A stretch of DNA of 64,000 bases from contig NZ_JAOAMU010000009.1 in NCBI RefSeq assembly GCF_025154075.1, positions 62,001 through 126,000 of the forward strand. The letters run 5' to 3'. Position 1 is the stretch's first letter; each line of letters starts with the position of its first letter. This stretch comes from Chryseobacterium herbae (GTDB lineage Bacteria; Bacteroidota; Bacteroidia; Flavobacteriales; Weeksellaceae). Both the position numbers and the translations under genes were made by a program. Under the pieces are notes generated by a model. That model had not been told where the DNA came from. It made no database searches and saw only the letters and a list, made by a program, of their open reading frames with translations. Shown in pieces: positions 1 through 7,799 of this stretch.

Positions 1-65
1 TTTGCTACGCAAGTGAAATGTGAATGCTGGCTTTGAGAAACAAGGGCCTACACTTTAGGTGTCAG

Positions 66-110
66 ATATTACTACTGGTAGCTTCGAGGGCCTCAGCTAC
101 CAGATATTTG
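66..110. other. Intergenic hairpin next to the repeat tract
   Basis: A nine-base stem (CTGGTAGCT at 75-83 and its complement at 95-103) closes on an inner GAG/CTC pairing, with partly complementary flanks. It lies outside any convincing gene, just upstream on the plus strand of a repeat tract. It could be a structured RNA, a terminator remnant or part of a dispersed repeat. There is no T-run directly after the stem, so a simple terminator is not well supported. Confidence 0.4.
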
Positions 111-127
111 TCGTTTATTCAACGGCA

Positions 128-366
128 CTCAAACCCGAATCTCGCACCTCGAAACTAGAATTCCGAAACTCTCAAACCCTAAAACTCTCCGACTCTCAAA
201 CGCCCTTACTCTCAAACTCACAAACCCGAATCTCGCACCTCGAAACTAGAATTCCGAAACTCTCAAACCCTAAAACTCTCAAACCCTAAAACTCTCCGAC
301 TCTCAAACCCTCTTACTCTCAAACTCGAATCCCGCACCATAAAACTCTCCGACTCTCAAACCCGAA
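128..366. repeat. Degenerate direct repeats, CTCAAACCC-type
   Basis: A block starting at 131 recurs at 222, a 91-base offset, with at least 59 identical bases. The second copy carries an extra 16-base unit (AAACCCTAAAACTCTC duplicated). Further short copies of ACTCTCCGACTCTCAAAC continue up to the stop codon of the neighbouring ATPase gene. One frame stays open across it, but the peptide is simply the repeat translated. This looks like non-coding, slippage-prone intergenic DNA. Confidence 0.85.
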
Positions 367-1428
367 TTATCCTTCGTAGAAATAGGTTGTAAGGTAATGC
401 AGTTCCGGTCTGCTGGCTGCTTTAGATTCTGCTTCTGCCTGCTCAAGTGTGTACTGAGAGGTCAGTTCTTTTCTTTGAAACACGAAAGAATTATTCGCAT
501 TTTTATCTACCACTTCATTGAAGATATGCTCAATTTCAGAATTGGCAAGTGATGCAAAACTGGCGTCCTCAAAACCGTACATCAGTCTCAGATCATCAAA
601 CTGCCCGAAGTTTTCATCTACAAATCCCTGAAGCTGTGATTTTGAATCAAAATTGCCTGCCCAGATGTTATAGATATATTTCTTCTTTTTCGGTTTGTCT
701 AAAATACTCTGATACACAAAGTTTTCACCCAGATAAGCCTCTCTTACCTGCGGATCATTGGCAAGATCTTCCGGAAGTCCTTCTTTCAGGATCTTTCCTT
801 CAAACATGATGTATGTTTTATTGGTAATCGCTAAAGTTTGTTGTACGTTGTGGTCGGTGATCAGGATCCCAATGTTTTTGTCTACCAAACTTCTTACAAT
901 CTTCTGGATATCTTCTACCGCAATCGGGTCTACTCCTGCGAAAGGCTCATCGAGAAGGATAAAGTTCGGGCTGGTAGCAAGACATCGTGCAATTTCGGTT
1001 CTACGTCTTTCTCCACCGGAAAGAAGATCCCCTCGGTTTTTACGAACATGCTGCAATGAAAATTCTTCAATAAGTTCATCACATTTGATCTGCTGCTCAC
1101 GTCTTGAAAGCTTGGTCAACTGTAAAACACCCATGATGTTTTCTTCTACAGACAGCTTTCTGAAAATCGAAGCTTCCTGCGCCAGATAACCGATTCCTTT
1201 CTGAGCCCGGCGGTACATCGCATCCGTAGTGATTTCCTGTTTATCGAGGAAGATTTTTCCTGAAGTAGGCTTAACCAATCCTACAATCATATAAAACGAA
1301 GTGGTCTTTCCTGCTCCGTTAGGACCAAGCAAACCAACAATTTCTCCCTGTTGAACCTGTACAGAAACGCCTTTTACTACTTTTTTAGGACCGTATTCTT
1401 TGATTAAGTTTTCTCCTCGTAAAATCAT
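367..1428 (-). CDS. lptB: LptB-like LPS export ABC ATPase with extra C-terminal domain
   Basis: Cytoplasmic ATPase that should power extraction of LPS from the inner membrane with LptF/LptG. Residues 1-240 form a complete LptB-type domain: Walker A GPNGAGKTT (35-43), signature LSGGE (136-140), Walker B LLDEPF (about 158-163) and H-loop His193. LptB proteins normally end near residue 240. This one continues for about 113 residues after a lysine-rich linker (KPKKKK), with an extension starting YNIWAGNF. That start reminds me of small immunity-type (Imm22-like) domains, but this is from memory and unproven. The ATG start is clear. No lpt partner gene lies nearby. The ATPase assignment is strong; the tail is unexplained. 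Confidence 0.85.
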   Translation of the reverse strand: MILRGENLIKEYGPKKVVKGVSVQVQQGEIVGLLGPNGAGKTTSFYMIVGLVKPTSGKIFLDKQEITTDAMYRRAQKGIGYLAQEASIFRKLSVEENIMGVLQLTKLSRREQQIKCDELIEEFSLQHVRKNRGDLLSGGERRRTEIARCLATSPNFILLDEPFAGVDPIAVEDIQKIVRSLVDKNIGILITDHNVQQTLAITNKTYIMFEGKILKEGLPEDLANDPQVREAYLGENFVYQSILDKPKKKKYIYNIWAGNFDSKSQLQGFVDENFGQFDDLRLMYGFEDASFASLANSEIEHIFNEVVDKNANNSFVFQRKELTSQYTLEQAEAESKAASRPELHYLTTYFYEG

Positions 1429-1784
1429 AGGAGCAAAGATAAAGTTTTTTTGAATTCAAATTTTAGATTATAGACCGTATCCCCGGTTTTTTGATGGATT
1501 GGTTTTAATTTCATTGATCATTCGGGTCAAATCTAATGGAGTAAAATGTTGAGCACCTTAAAAAACTAAAGTATTTAGCTCACTTATTTAAAATTTTTGT
1601 TGGAAAAGCGCAAAGGGACGCAAGTTTTTTTTCTAATTCGAATGCTTTAAGGCGCGAGGATTTTATCTTCGATAAAATTGTAGACCGTTCAATAGACCAA
1701 TTAAAAGTTTAAACAAATGTAACTCTCTCGATTTTTCTTCGACGTATTGGGAAATTATTTTATTCATCACCAAAAAAATTAACA
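1429..1784. other. Intergenic region with repeat-like sequence
   Basis: No convincing gene. It lies between the divergently transcribed lptB-like gene and the TM2 gene, so it must hold both promoters, but no clear TAnnTTTG box was identified. It contains a stretch with GCGCAAAG, a long T-run and AAGGCGCGAGG (about 1606-1660), then a perfect eight-base hairpin ATTTTATC-TTC-GATAAAAT (1660-1678). The style suggests a dispersed intergenic element rather than a promoter. Confidence 0.45.
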
Positions 1785-2081
1785 ATGGAAAATTACGGTT
1801 ATACCAAAACAGACGGCACACAAAACCAGCAGCAAAGTAATGTTCCTTACCGCTCGGAAAAGAAAATTCCTGCAGCGATCTTAGGGATTCTTGTAGGCTG
1901 GCTGGCTTTAAATAAATTTTATCTGGGCTATACCAAAGAAGGCGTGATTCAGCTTGTTCTGAATATTGTCACTTTAGGGGCAGCTTCCATCATTCCTTTT
2001 ATTGAGGGGATCTTATACCTGTTCATGAGCGATAAACAGTTTGATGATACTTATGTTCATGGGAAGAAAGGATGGCTTTAA
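1785..2081 (+). CDS. TM2-domain membrane protein
   Basis: A 98-residue membrane protein. A polar, Gln-rich N-terminus of about 27 residues precedes a TM2 domain: a first hydrophobic helix (about 30-47), a short FYLGYTKEG loop (about 45-53), and a second helix (about 55-80) ending in LYLF and an Asp-rich tail. This glycine-rich two-helix pattern is diagnostic of the TM2 family. The molecular role of bacterial TM2 proteins is poorly known, so no function is proposed. The gene appears monocistronic. Confidence 0.8.
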   Translation: MENYGYTKTDGTQNQQQSNVPYRSEKKIPAAILGILVGWLALNKFYLGYTKEGVIQLVLNIVTLGAASIIPFIEGILYLFMSDKQFDDTYVHGKKGWL

Positions 2082-2130
2082 TGATTTGACGATTTGATGA
2101 TGTGGTGATTTGACGATGAGATGATTCATT
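2082..2130. repeat. Degenerate GATTTGA-type microrepeat
   Basis: Directly after the TM2 stop codon come imperfect copies of a unit like GATTTGACGAT / GATTTGATGAT / GGTGATTTGACGATGAG. It is non-coding and differs from the CTCAAACCC tract at the window start, but it has the same low-complexity, slippage-like character. Confidence 0.6.
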
Positions 2131-2180
2131 TTTGTTTTATTTCCTTATTTTTATACCACCAAATCAAGAATTAATTTACT

Positions 2181-2909
2181 ATGGAAAATAATCAAGACCT
2201 GACAGATCTGCTTGCGCTGGACCTGGGTGTCAATATTGTAAACAGAAGGCCTTACGCCAAGGAAGTTTTCAAATGGCAGGATATGGACCTTCTTCCCCAC
2301 TCATCGGCAGACACTTTGCTGTGCGAAATCTTTGAATGGAACGGAAGAAACTGGAGAACGACGGAAAACAACCTTATCGGGTTTCTTTTTTCAGGGGATG
2401 TTCTTAGTACGGTAAAAGAACAGCTGATCAATACACCGAAACATCCTGCTCTGATCCCGGATTTTGAATTCACGAAAGACAGCATGGTCGAATATGGTCT
2501 CTCGCTGCCTTCGCTTTTCAATATCGGAGTGAATGGAAATATAAAAAATGCGACCAGCTTTTCAGTGCGTGTCAACGGAGTGACCAAATCAAGGGTGACC
2601 AATATCGATTCTCCCGGAATTGAAATTCTGAAAAACTACTCCCAGTTTACCCAGGACAAATCCAAAACGTACCGAAAGAATATTAAGTTCAATTATCTGA
2701 GTACTTCCCTGTTTTATGCGGAAAGTGTAGAAATTTTTCTTGAAAAAGAATCAGGTGTGGGACTGGATGTCAGCTTCCAAACGACAGATGTGGAAGTGGA
2801 TGCCAAAATAGATACCGATACGAAGAAACATTTTGTTTTAAAATATTCAGGAAATCAGGCTCCATTCGCGGCTAAATTTACGAAAGGGAAAGATTTTAAC
2901 ATCATGTGA
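2181..2909 (+). CDS. Unassigned protein, possibly gasdermin-like
   Basis: A 242-residue soluble protein with no signal peptide and no membrane helix. I do not recognise a family with confidence. The sequence alternates polar and hydrophobic residues in a way that suggests beta strands, especially after residue 85. The order of segments, with a central SFSVRVNGV strand, a YAESVEIF strand and a C-terminal YSGNQAPFAAKF segment, recalls bacterial gasdermins (usually about 250-280 residues). Against this, there is no cysteine near the N-terminus, where bacterial gasdermins are often palmitoylated, and no protease gene adjacent. It is probably monocistronic and ends at a shared terminator facing hemB. 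Confidence 0.6.
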   Translation: MENNQDLTDLLALDLGVNIVNRRPYAKEVFKWQDMDLLPHSSADTLLCEIFEWNGRNWRTTENNLIGFLFSGDVLSTVKEQLINTPKHPALIPDFEFTKDSMVEYGLSLPSLFNIGVNGNIKNATSFSVRVNGVTKSRVTNIDSPGIEILKNYSQFTQDKSKTYRKNIKFNYLSTSLFYAESVEIFLEKESGVGLDVSFQTTDVEVDAKIDTDTKKHFVLKYSGNQAPFAAKFTKGKDFNIM

Positions 2910-2956
2910 TCAATTTTTATTATCCTTATTATTAAAAAACATATTTTGTAAAAACA

Positions 2957-2990
2957 AAAAACACCTCAAATAAGAATGAGGTGTTTTTCC
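2957..2990. terminator. Bidirectional terminator
   Basis: A perfect 12-base stem (AAAAACACCTCA at 2957-2968 with its complement at 2977-2988), an eight-base loop and an A-run/T-run on either side. It lies between the convergent unassigned gene (plus) and hemB (minus) and can serve both. Confidence 0.85.
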
Positions 2991-3007
2991 TTTATCATGA
3001 TTGATTA

Positions 3008-3997
3008 TTATTTATTTAAAATCATCGCTGCTTCTTTAGCAAAATAGGTAAAAATCAGATCCGCTCCGGCTCTCTTGAAACACGTAAGACTTTCAATGAT
3101 CGTTTTATCATTATCCAGCCATCCGTTCTGTGCTGCCGCTTTTACCATCGCATATTCTCCGCTTACGTTGTAAACTGCTATCGGAAGATCAATGGCTTCA
3201 CGTACTTTAGAAACGATGTCCAGATAAGGAAGTCCCGGTTTGATCATGATGATATCCGCGCCTTCATCAATATCTTTAAATACTTCGTTCAAAGCTTCGC
3301 GGGAATTATGATAATCCATCTGATAGGTCTTTTTATCTTTTGGAATTTCCATATTGTCTTTCGGTGCGCTGTCCAGAGCACTTCTGAAAGGTCCGTAGAA
3401 AGAACTTGCATATTTTGCGGAGTAGCTCAGAATGCCTACATCGGTAAATCCGCTTTCCTCCAACGCTTCACGAATCGCGAGAACTCTTCCGTCCATCATA
3501 TCGCTTGGTGCCACAATGTCAGCTCCTGCTTCAGCGTGTGATACAGACATTCTTGCCAGTGCATCATTAGTCGCATCATTCACGATTTTTCCATTTTCAA
3601 TAATTCCGTCGTGTCCGTAGATCGAATAAGGATCCAAAGCTACATCCGGCATTATGATCATTCCCGGAACAGCATCTTTGATCGCTTTGATTGTCTGCTG
3701 CATCAGTCCGTCTTTGTTCCATGCTTCTTTTCCGGTATTGTCTTTAAGATGTTCTGACACCTTCATGTACAGATTGACAGATTTTACTCCCAAAGAAAAT
3801 AATTCCTTACATTCCTTTACGGTTAAATCTATGCTCCTCCTGAAAATTCCCGGCATCGACGGGATTGCTTCCTGCTTGTTTTCGCCCTCCATTACGAAGA
3901 TAGGCATTACAAAATCATCAGTCGTAAGGATGTTTTCTCTTACTAAACTTCTGATAGATTCATTAACTCTAAGTCTTCTATTTCTTGAATGTATCAT
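3008..3997 (-). CDS. hemB: Porphobilinogen synthase (5-aminolevulinate dehydratase)
   Basis: Condenses two 5-aminolevulinate molecules to porphobilinogen in heme biosynthesis. At 329 residues it is full length. The two Schiff-base lysine regions are present: YSAKYASSFYGPFR in the middle and IMIKPGLPYLD near residue 250. The metal-site region MPDVALDPYS-YGHDG is also recognisable, but with Ala and Ser/Tyr where zinc enzymes carry Cys, so it is probably of the non-cysteine, magnesium-type class. A possible TAAATTTG promoter box lies at 4026-4033, about 30 bases upstream of the ATG. The gene is transcribed alone. Confidence 0.96.
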   Translation of the reverse strand: MIHSRNRRLRVNESIRSLVRENILTTDDFVMPIFVMEGENKQEAIPSMPGIFRRSIDLTVKECKELFSLGVKSVNLYMKVSEHLKDNTGKEAWNKDGLMQQTIKAIKDAVPGMIIMPDVALDPYSIYGHDGIIENGKIVNDATNDALARMSVSHAEAGADIVAPSDMMDGRVLAIREALEESGFTDVGILSYSAKYASSFYGPFRSALDSAPKDNMEIPKDKKTYQMDYHNSREALNEVFKDIDEGADIIMIKPGLPYLDIVSKVREAIDLPIAVYNVSGEYAMVKAAAQNGWLDNDKTIIESLTCFKRAGADLIFTYFAKEAAMILNK

Positions 3998-4078
3998 TTT
4001 GGAATACTTTTTGAATAAGTTTCTACAAATTTACTACAACTTATATAAAAAACTATTGTATAGAATTGTAGAATTGTT

Positions 4079-4086
4079 TATTTTTG
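4079..4086 (+). promoter_or_regulatory. Candidate promoter for the T9SS-domain protein
   Basis: TATTTTTG matches the Bacteroidota -7 consensus TAnnTTTG. A TTG at 4055-4057, 21 bases upstream, fits the -33 element. The ATG of the sorting-domain protein follows 30 bases downstream. Confidence 0.45.
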
Positions 4087-4115
4087 TTTCAATACATTCG
4101 AGAAATTATAATTTG

Positions 4116-4466
4116 ATGAAAAAACTTTTACTTTTATTTATATTTATAGGCGCTTTCGTTGGGTTTTCCAACAATATGCAAGCACAGCTGAGAGAGCCGG
4201 GTTCCCCTACACAGAAGTCTGATGACGGTGTATTGGTAGCTTACCCAAATCCTGCGAAAGATTTCCTTCTGATCAAAGCAAAAGATTCTGCTTTAAAGAT
4301 CAAAAGTGTTACTTTCTATTCAATTTTGGGGACGCAGGTAGCCAATTATTCTGTCAACATGAATTCGGGAGAGATCAATATTGAAAAATTAAAACCCGGA
4401 AAATACTTGATTCGCTATATTTTAAGCGATAATACACAAAAGGTTACTCAAATCGTAAAACAATAA
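4116..4466 (+). CDS. Small secreted protein made almost only of a T9SS type A sorting domain
   Basis: A 116-residue secreted protein. The start was set at the ATG followed by a clear Sec signal peptide (MKKLLLLFIFIGAFVGFSNN, cleavage near AQA/Q). A short linker leads to a type A C-terminal sorting domain: YPNPAKD (about 43-49), a SILG turn, a YSVN strand and a final GKYLIRY...KVTQIVKQ. Such domains normally sit at the end of large cargo proteins and direct them through the PorSS/T9SS. Here almost nothing precedes the domain, so this is either a very small cargo, a structural or adaptor protein, or a remnant. It has its own promoter and terminator, which argues for expression. Confidence 0.85.
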   Translation: MKKLLLLFIFIGAFVGFSNNMQAQLREPGSPTQKSDDGVLVAYPNPAKDFLLIKAKDSALKIKSVTFYSILGTQVANYSVNMNSGEINIEKLKPGKYLIRYILSDNTQKVTQIVKQ

Positions 4467-4472
4467 AAATTA

Positions 4473-4499
4473 AATCCTGATAATCATCAGGATTTTTTC
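4473..4499 (+). terminator. Rho-independent terminator
   Basis: Perfect eight-base stem AATCCTGA (4473-4480) and its complement (4487-4494) followed by a T-run, seven bases after the stop codon of the sorting-domain gene. Confidence 0.85.
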
Positions 4500-4571
4500 T
4501 TTTACATCCATTCTCCCCTAATATTTCCGTAAATTTAGGGACTTTTTTATACTCATTATAAAAACAATTGA

Positions 4572-5483
4572 ATGCTTAAAGCTGAACATATCAGAAAGAC
4601 CTATAGTGCCGGGAAGAAAGTAGCATTGGATGATTTCAGCATCCATGTACCCCAGGGCAGTATTTACGGTCTTTTAGGCCCGAACGGAGCCGGAAAAACT
4701 TCTTTTATCCGTATCATCAACCAGATTACCCAGGCAGATTCCGGAGACGTATTCATCAACGGTAATAAGCTTAATCCAACGCACATCAGAGATATCGGCT
4801 ATATGCCTGAAGAAAGAGGCTTGTACAAAAATATGAGCGTGGGCGATCAGATCCTTTATTTCGGGGAACTGAAAGGAATGACTAAAAATGATGCTTTGAA
4901 TGAAGCCAAAAAATGGTTTGAGAAACTGAACATCGATCAATGGTGGAAAAAGAAACTGTCTGAGCTTTCAAAGGGGATGGCACAGAAGATCCAGTTCGTG
5001 GTAACTGTTCTTCACCGTCCGCACCTGCTGATCCTTGATGAACCTTTTTCAGGTTTTGACCCGGTAAACGCCAATTTAATTAAAGACCAGATCATCGATC
5101 TTAAAAATAACGGAACTACGATTATCCTTTCTACCCACAGAATGGAAAGTGTCGAGGAAATGTGTGATTATGTTGCACTGATCAACAATTCCAAAAAGAT
5201 TATTGACGGGAGAGTTTTTGACGTAAGAGAAAAATTTAAGAAGAATATTTTCGGAGTTACTCTTTCTGAGGTGGATGAAACTCAGTTTAACAGTTTCAAA
5301 GGCAACCATGAGATTTTTAATTTCACCAATGAAAATAACCTTATTTCTTTTGATCTGAAAAATGAAAGCGGGCAGAACGATATCCTTCTGGATCTTGTGA
5401 ACATAGGAAAAGTAAGATCATTCGACGAAAGAATTCCGAGCATGAATGAAGTGTTTATTAATGCTGTAAGTAACCATTCTTAA
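4572..5483 (+). CDS. ABC transporter ATP-binding protein (NatA-like)
   Basis: A 303-residue cytoplasmic ATPase. Walker A GPNGAGKTS (about 36-44), a signature region reading LSKGMAQKIQ instead of LSGGQ (about 136), Walker B LLILDEPF (about 156-163) and a switch His in STHRMESVEE (about 189) are visible. The SKG variant of the signature is common in NatA/YhaQ-like exporters. A C-terminal domain of about 90 residues follows. It lies four bases before a matching membrane subunit, so the two form an exporter. The substrate is unknown; sodium or drug export is only a family-level suggestion. Confidence 0.9.
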   Translation: MLKAEHIRKTYSAGKKVALDDFSIHVPQGSIYGLLGPNGAGKTSFIRIINQITQADSGDVFINGNKLNPTHIRDIGYMPEERGLYKNMSVGDQILYFGELKGMTKNDALNEAKKWFEKLNIDQWWKKKLSELSKGMAQKIQFVVTVLHRPHLLILDEPFSGFDPVNANLIKDQIIDLKNNGTTIILSTHRMESVEEMCDYVALINNSKKIIDGRVFDVREKFKKNIFGVTLSEVDETQFNSFKGNHEIFNFTNENNLISFDLKNESGQNDILLDLVNIGKVRSFDERIPSMNEVFINAVSNHS

Positions 5484-5487
5484 TTTT

Positions 5488-6798
5488 ATGAACAATATTT
5501 ATTTAATTACAAAAAGGGAATTTCTTACGCAGGTTAAGAAAAAATCCTTCATTATATTAACGCTGCTGGCTCCTCTTTTACTGGTTGGTTTTGGAGCGGT
5601 AATCGGACTGATGTTTAAAGCCAATGAATCTCACAGCATCATTGAAGTTGTGGATAAAAGCGGACTTTTTAAAGATCAGCTGAAATCGAATGACAAACTG
5701 AATTATGTATTTGTTTCCGCAGCAGACGAGAAAGCAAAAATCAATAATCTTAAAGACAATGAATCTCTGGATGGTATTCTGATCCTTCCCGAACTTAAAG
5801 GTCAAGATTACACCAGCCTTGAAAACAGCACAAGACTTATTGTCAATGCCAAGATGGGCTTTGATACAAAACAGAAAATCGTTTCGGATATCACAGATGT
5901 CATCAAAAAGGAAAAGATCAAACAGCTTGGTATTGAAGAATCCCAACTGAACAGCCTTGATAAAAGCTTTACTCTAAAAACGATTAATGTTTCCGATAAC
6001 AATAAGGAAGACTCCGACCTGGCTTTCGGCGTAAAGAGCGGCCTGAGCATCCTTCTGATGTATGTGACGTTTATGTTCATCATCATTTACGGAGTAAGGG
6101 TAATGAGAAGTGTTCTTGAAGAGAAAAACAACCGTGTAGTGGAGATTATTATTTCATCCGTTAAACCTTTTGAACTGATGATGGGGAAAATATTAGGGGT
6201 AACTCTGGTAGCTCTGACTCAGTTTTTGATCTGGATCTCAATGTCTGTAGTTGGTGCTTTGGTACTGAATACCGGATTTGCTTCTTTCCAGAAAAATATT
6301 CCCGGAGGTAATGAAGCACTGGCAAGCAAGCTGGACATTGCAAAGATTGCAACACAGATTTCGCACAGTCTTTTAGAACTGAATTTCCCGCTGATCATTT
6401 TTGTATTCATTGTATTCTTCCTTTTGGGGTATATTTTCTACAGCTCAATCTATGCAGCTATCGGGTCTGCAGTGGATAATGAAACAGAGACGCAGCAATT
6501 CACCTTATTTGCAATTTTACCGCTTACTTTAGGGATGTACGGGAGTTTTTCCCTGATGAACAATCCTGACGGTCCTTTGGGATTCTGGCTGTCCATCATT
6601 CCGTTTACTTCACCGGTGGCTATGATTGCGAGAATACCTTTCGGAGTTCCGGCATGGCAGATTGCTTTGTCTATTACCTTACTGCTGGGAACGACTATTT
6701 TCATGATATTCTTAGCCGGAAAGATCTACCGTGTAGGGATTTTGATGTATGGGAATAAGGCCACATTGAAGGAGATCTGGAAATGGATCAGAGGATAA
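5488..6798 (+). CDS. ABC transporter permease (NatB/ABC-2 type)
   Basis: A 436-residue inner-membrane subunit. An N-terminal helix (about 22-44) is followed by a large extracytoplasmic domain (about 45-180), then five or more further helices (about 183-205, 230-260, 300-330, 345-365, 395-420). The segment EEKNNRVVEIIISSVKPFELMMGK between helices is the coupling region typical of ABC-2 permeases of the NatB family. It follows the ATPase gene by four bases and is surely co-transcribed with it. Confidence 0.9.
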   Translation: MNNIYLITKREFLTQVKKKSFIILTLLAPLLLVGFGAVIGLMFKANESHSIIEVVDKSGLFKDQLKSNDKLNYVFVSAADEKAKINNLKDNESLDGILILPELKGQDYTSLENSTRLIVNAKMGFDTKQKIVSDITDVIKKEKIKQLGIEESQLNSLDKSFTLKTINVSDNNKEDSDLAFGVKSGLSILLMYVTFMFIIIYGVRVMRSVLEEKNNRVVEIIISSVKPFELMMGKILGVTLVALTQFLIWISMSVVGALVLNTGFASFQKNIPGGNEALASKLDIAKIATQISHSLLELNFPLIIFVFIVFFLLGYIFYSSIYAAIGSAVDNETETQQFTLFAILPLTLGMYGSFSLMNNPDGPLGFWLSIIPFTSPVAMIARIPFGVPAWQIALSITLLLGTTIFMIFLAGKIYRVGILMYGNKATLKEIWKWIRG

Positions 6799-7046
6799 AT
6801 TTAAAAGTTCTTTTGCCTTGAAACAAAATGAACCAAAAGTTCAAGGCTGGAATCTTCCGCTAAAAATTAAAACTTGCTCCTAAAATTCCCAAAACTCGTG
6901 CGGATTTACTATTGCTTTTTCAGCTCAGTATTGTGCCCGCACTCAGACAGTGGTAATTTTTTAACGGATCAAGATTTAATTTTTTTAACGCTACAGCTTC
7001 CTAGGCCACTATATAGATTTACTGACAAGTTTTAGTCATATAAAAC
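6799..7046. other. Non-coding intergenic element with several hairpins
   Basis: No credible gene in either strand. Three pairings can be drawn: GCCTTGAA (6815-6822) with TTCAAGGC (6840-6847), GTGCGG near 6899 with CCGCAC near 6940, and CTCAGT with ACTCAG in the same stretch. I have an impression of similar sequence in other flavobacterial intergenic regions. This could be a dispersed repeat or a structured RNA. Confidence 0.4.
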
Positions 7047-7079
7047 AAAAATCCCGGAAATTGATTTCCGGGATTTTTT
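7047..7079. terminator. Bidirectional terminator
   Basis: Perfect 14-base stem AAAAATCCCGGAAA (7047-7060) with its complement (7065-7078), four-base loop. It separates the NatB-like gene (plus) from the convergent beta-barrel gene (minus). Confidence 0.9.
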
Positions 7080-7100
7080 ATGTCTGAATAACTTATTATT

Positions 7101-7778
7101 CTATTTGAAGATATAGCTTAAGCTTAGACTGATCACCTGCTCAGACTTGCCTTTGTTGCTACCTCCTTTTTCTTTGGCAAGATCAGGATAAGTATCTGAA
7201 AGACCAAGATCATATTTAAGAGCTAATTCCAGCTGTCTTTTATAGCTATAACCTACTCCTAATCCAAGGGCGAAATTAAAGCTTGCTGCTTTTCCGCTAA
7301 CTCCTGCTGGATATGTAGAGTCTGTAATAACATAATCCGGGTCATAATAAGGTCTTCCTACCGGTGCATTCTTAACATTCTGATTCATCAGGAAGTTAAA
7401 TCTTGGTCCTATCATTCCAAAGAATTCTGAAGCTGCTTCAGAAAAATATCCTTTAAAATAGATGGGCACACTCAGGTAGTTGTTTCCATATACTGCATCA
7501 TAACCGTCTTTTCCTTTAGCGTCCTTATCTTTCCCCGTTTCTCCTGCACCGTAGTACACGATTTCCGGCTGGATGTAGAACTGGTTGGCTTTCCCGATCG
7601 GGATAAGAGCCAAAGCTCCACCCTGAAAGGCAAATCTGGCACCAGAAGGATTATGGGCATTTCTTACTCTGGAATAGTTACCGCCTGCCGTGACACCAAA
7701 TCTTGTACTTTTAAAGTCGATCTGGGCAAAAGACAGGGTTGAAAGGGTCAATGCTGAGGTTAATAAAAGTTTTTTCAT
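7101..7778 (-). CDS. Outer-membrane beta-barrel protein (porin family)
   Basis: A 225-residue protein with a clear signal peptide (MKKLLLTSALTLSTLSFAQ, cleavage after SFA). The mature part has the pattern of a small eight-stranded outer-membrane barrel: FGVTAGGNYSRV at the start, alternating strands such as FYIQPEIVYYG and FFGMIGPRFNFLMN, FALGLGVGYSY, and the C-terminal strand VISLSLSYIFK ending in an aromatic-Lys. This matches the family annotated as outer membrane beta-barrel or PorT-like. A transport role cannot be inferred. Confidence 0.8.
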   Translation of the reverse strand: MKKLLLTSALTLSTLSFAQIDFKSTRFGVTAGGNYSRVRNAHNPSGARFAFQGGALALIPIGKANQFYIQPEIVYYGAGETGKDKDAKGKDGYDAVYGNNYLSVPIYFKGYFSEAASEFFGMIGPRFNFLMNQNVKNAPVGRPYYDPDYVITDSTYPAGVSGKAASFNFALGLGVGYSYKRQLELALKYDLGLSDTYPDLAKEKGGSNKGKSEQVISLSLSYIFK

Positions 7779-7799
7779 ATGTTTTGTTTTGTATAGCTA

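Noticed and set aside
59..289. Open frame of 76 codons through the left-end repeats
   Set aside because: The peptide is only the DNA repeat translated (SKLEFRNSQTLKL-like units); no protein features.
3654..4115. Long upstream extension of the sorting-domain protein
   Set aside because: It is antisense to hemB; the ATG at 4116 is followed by a proper signal peptide.
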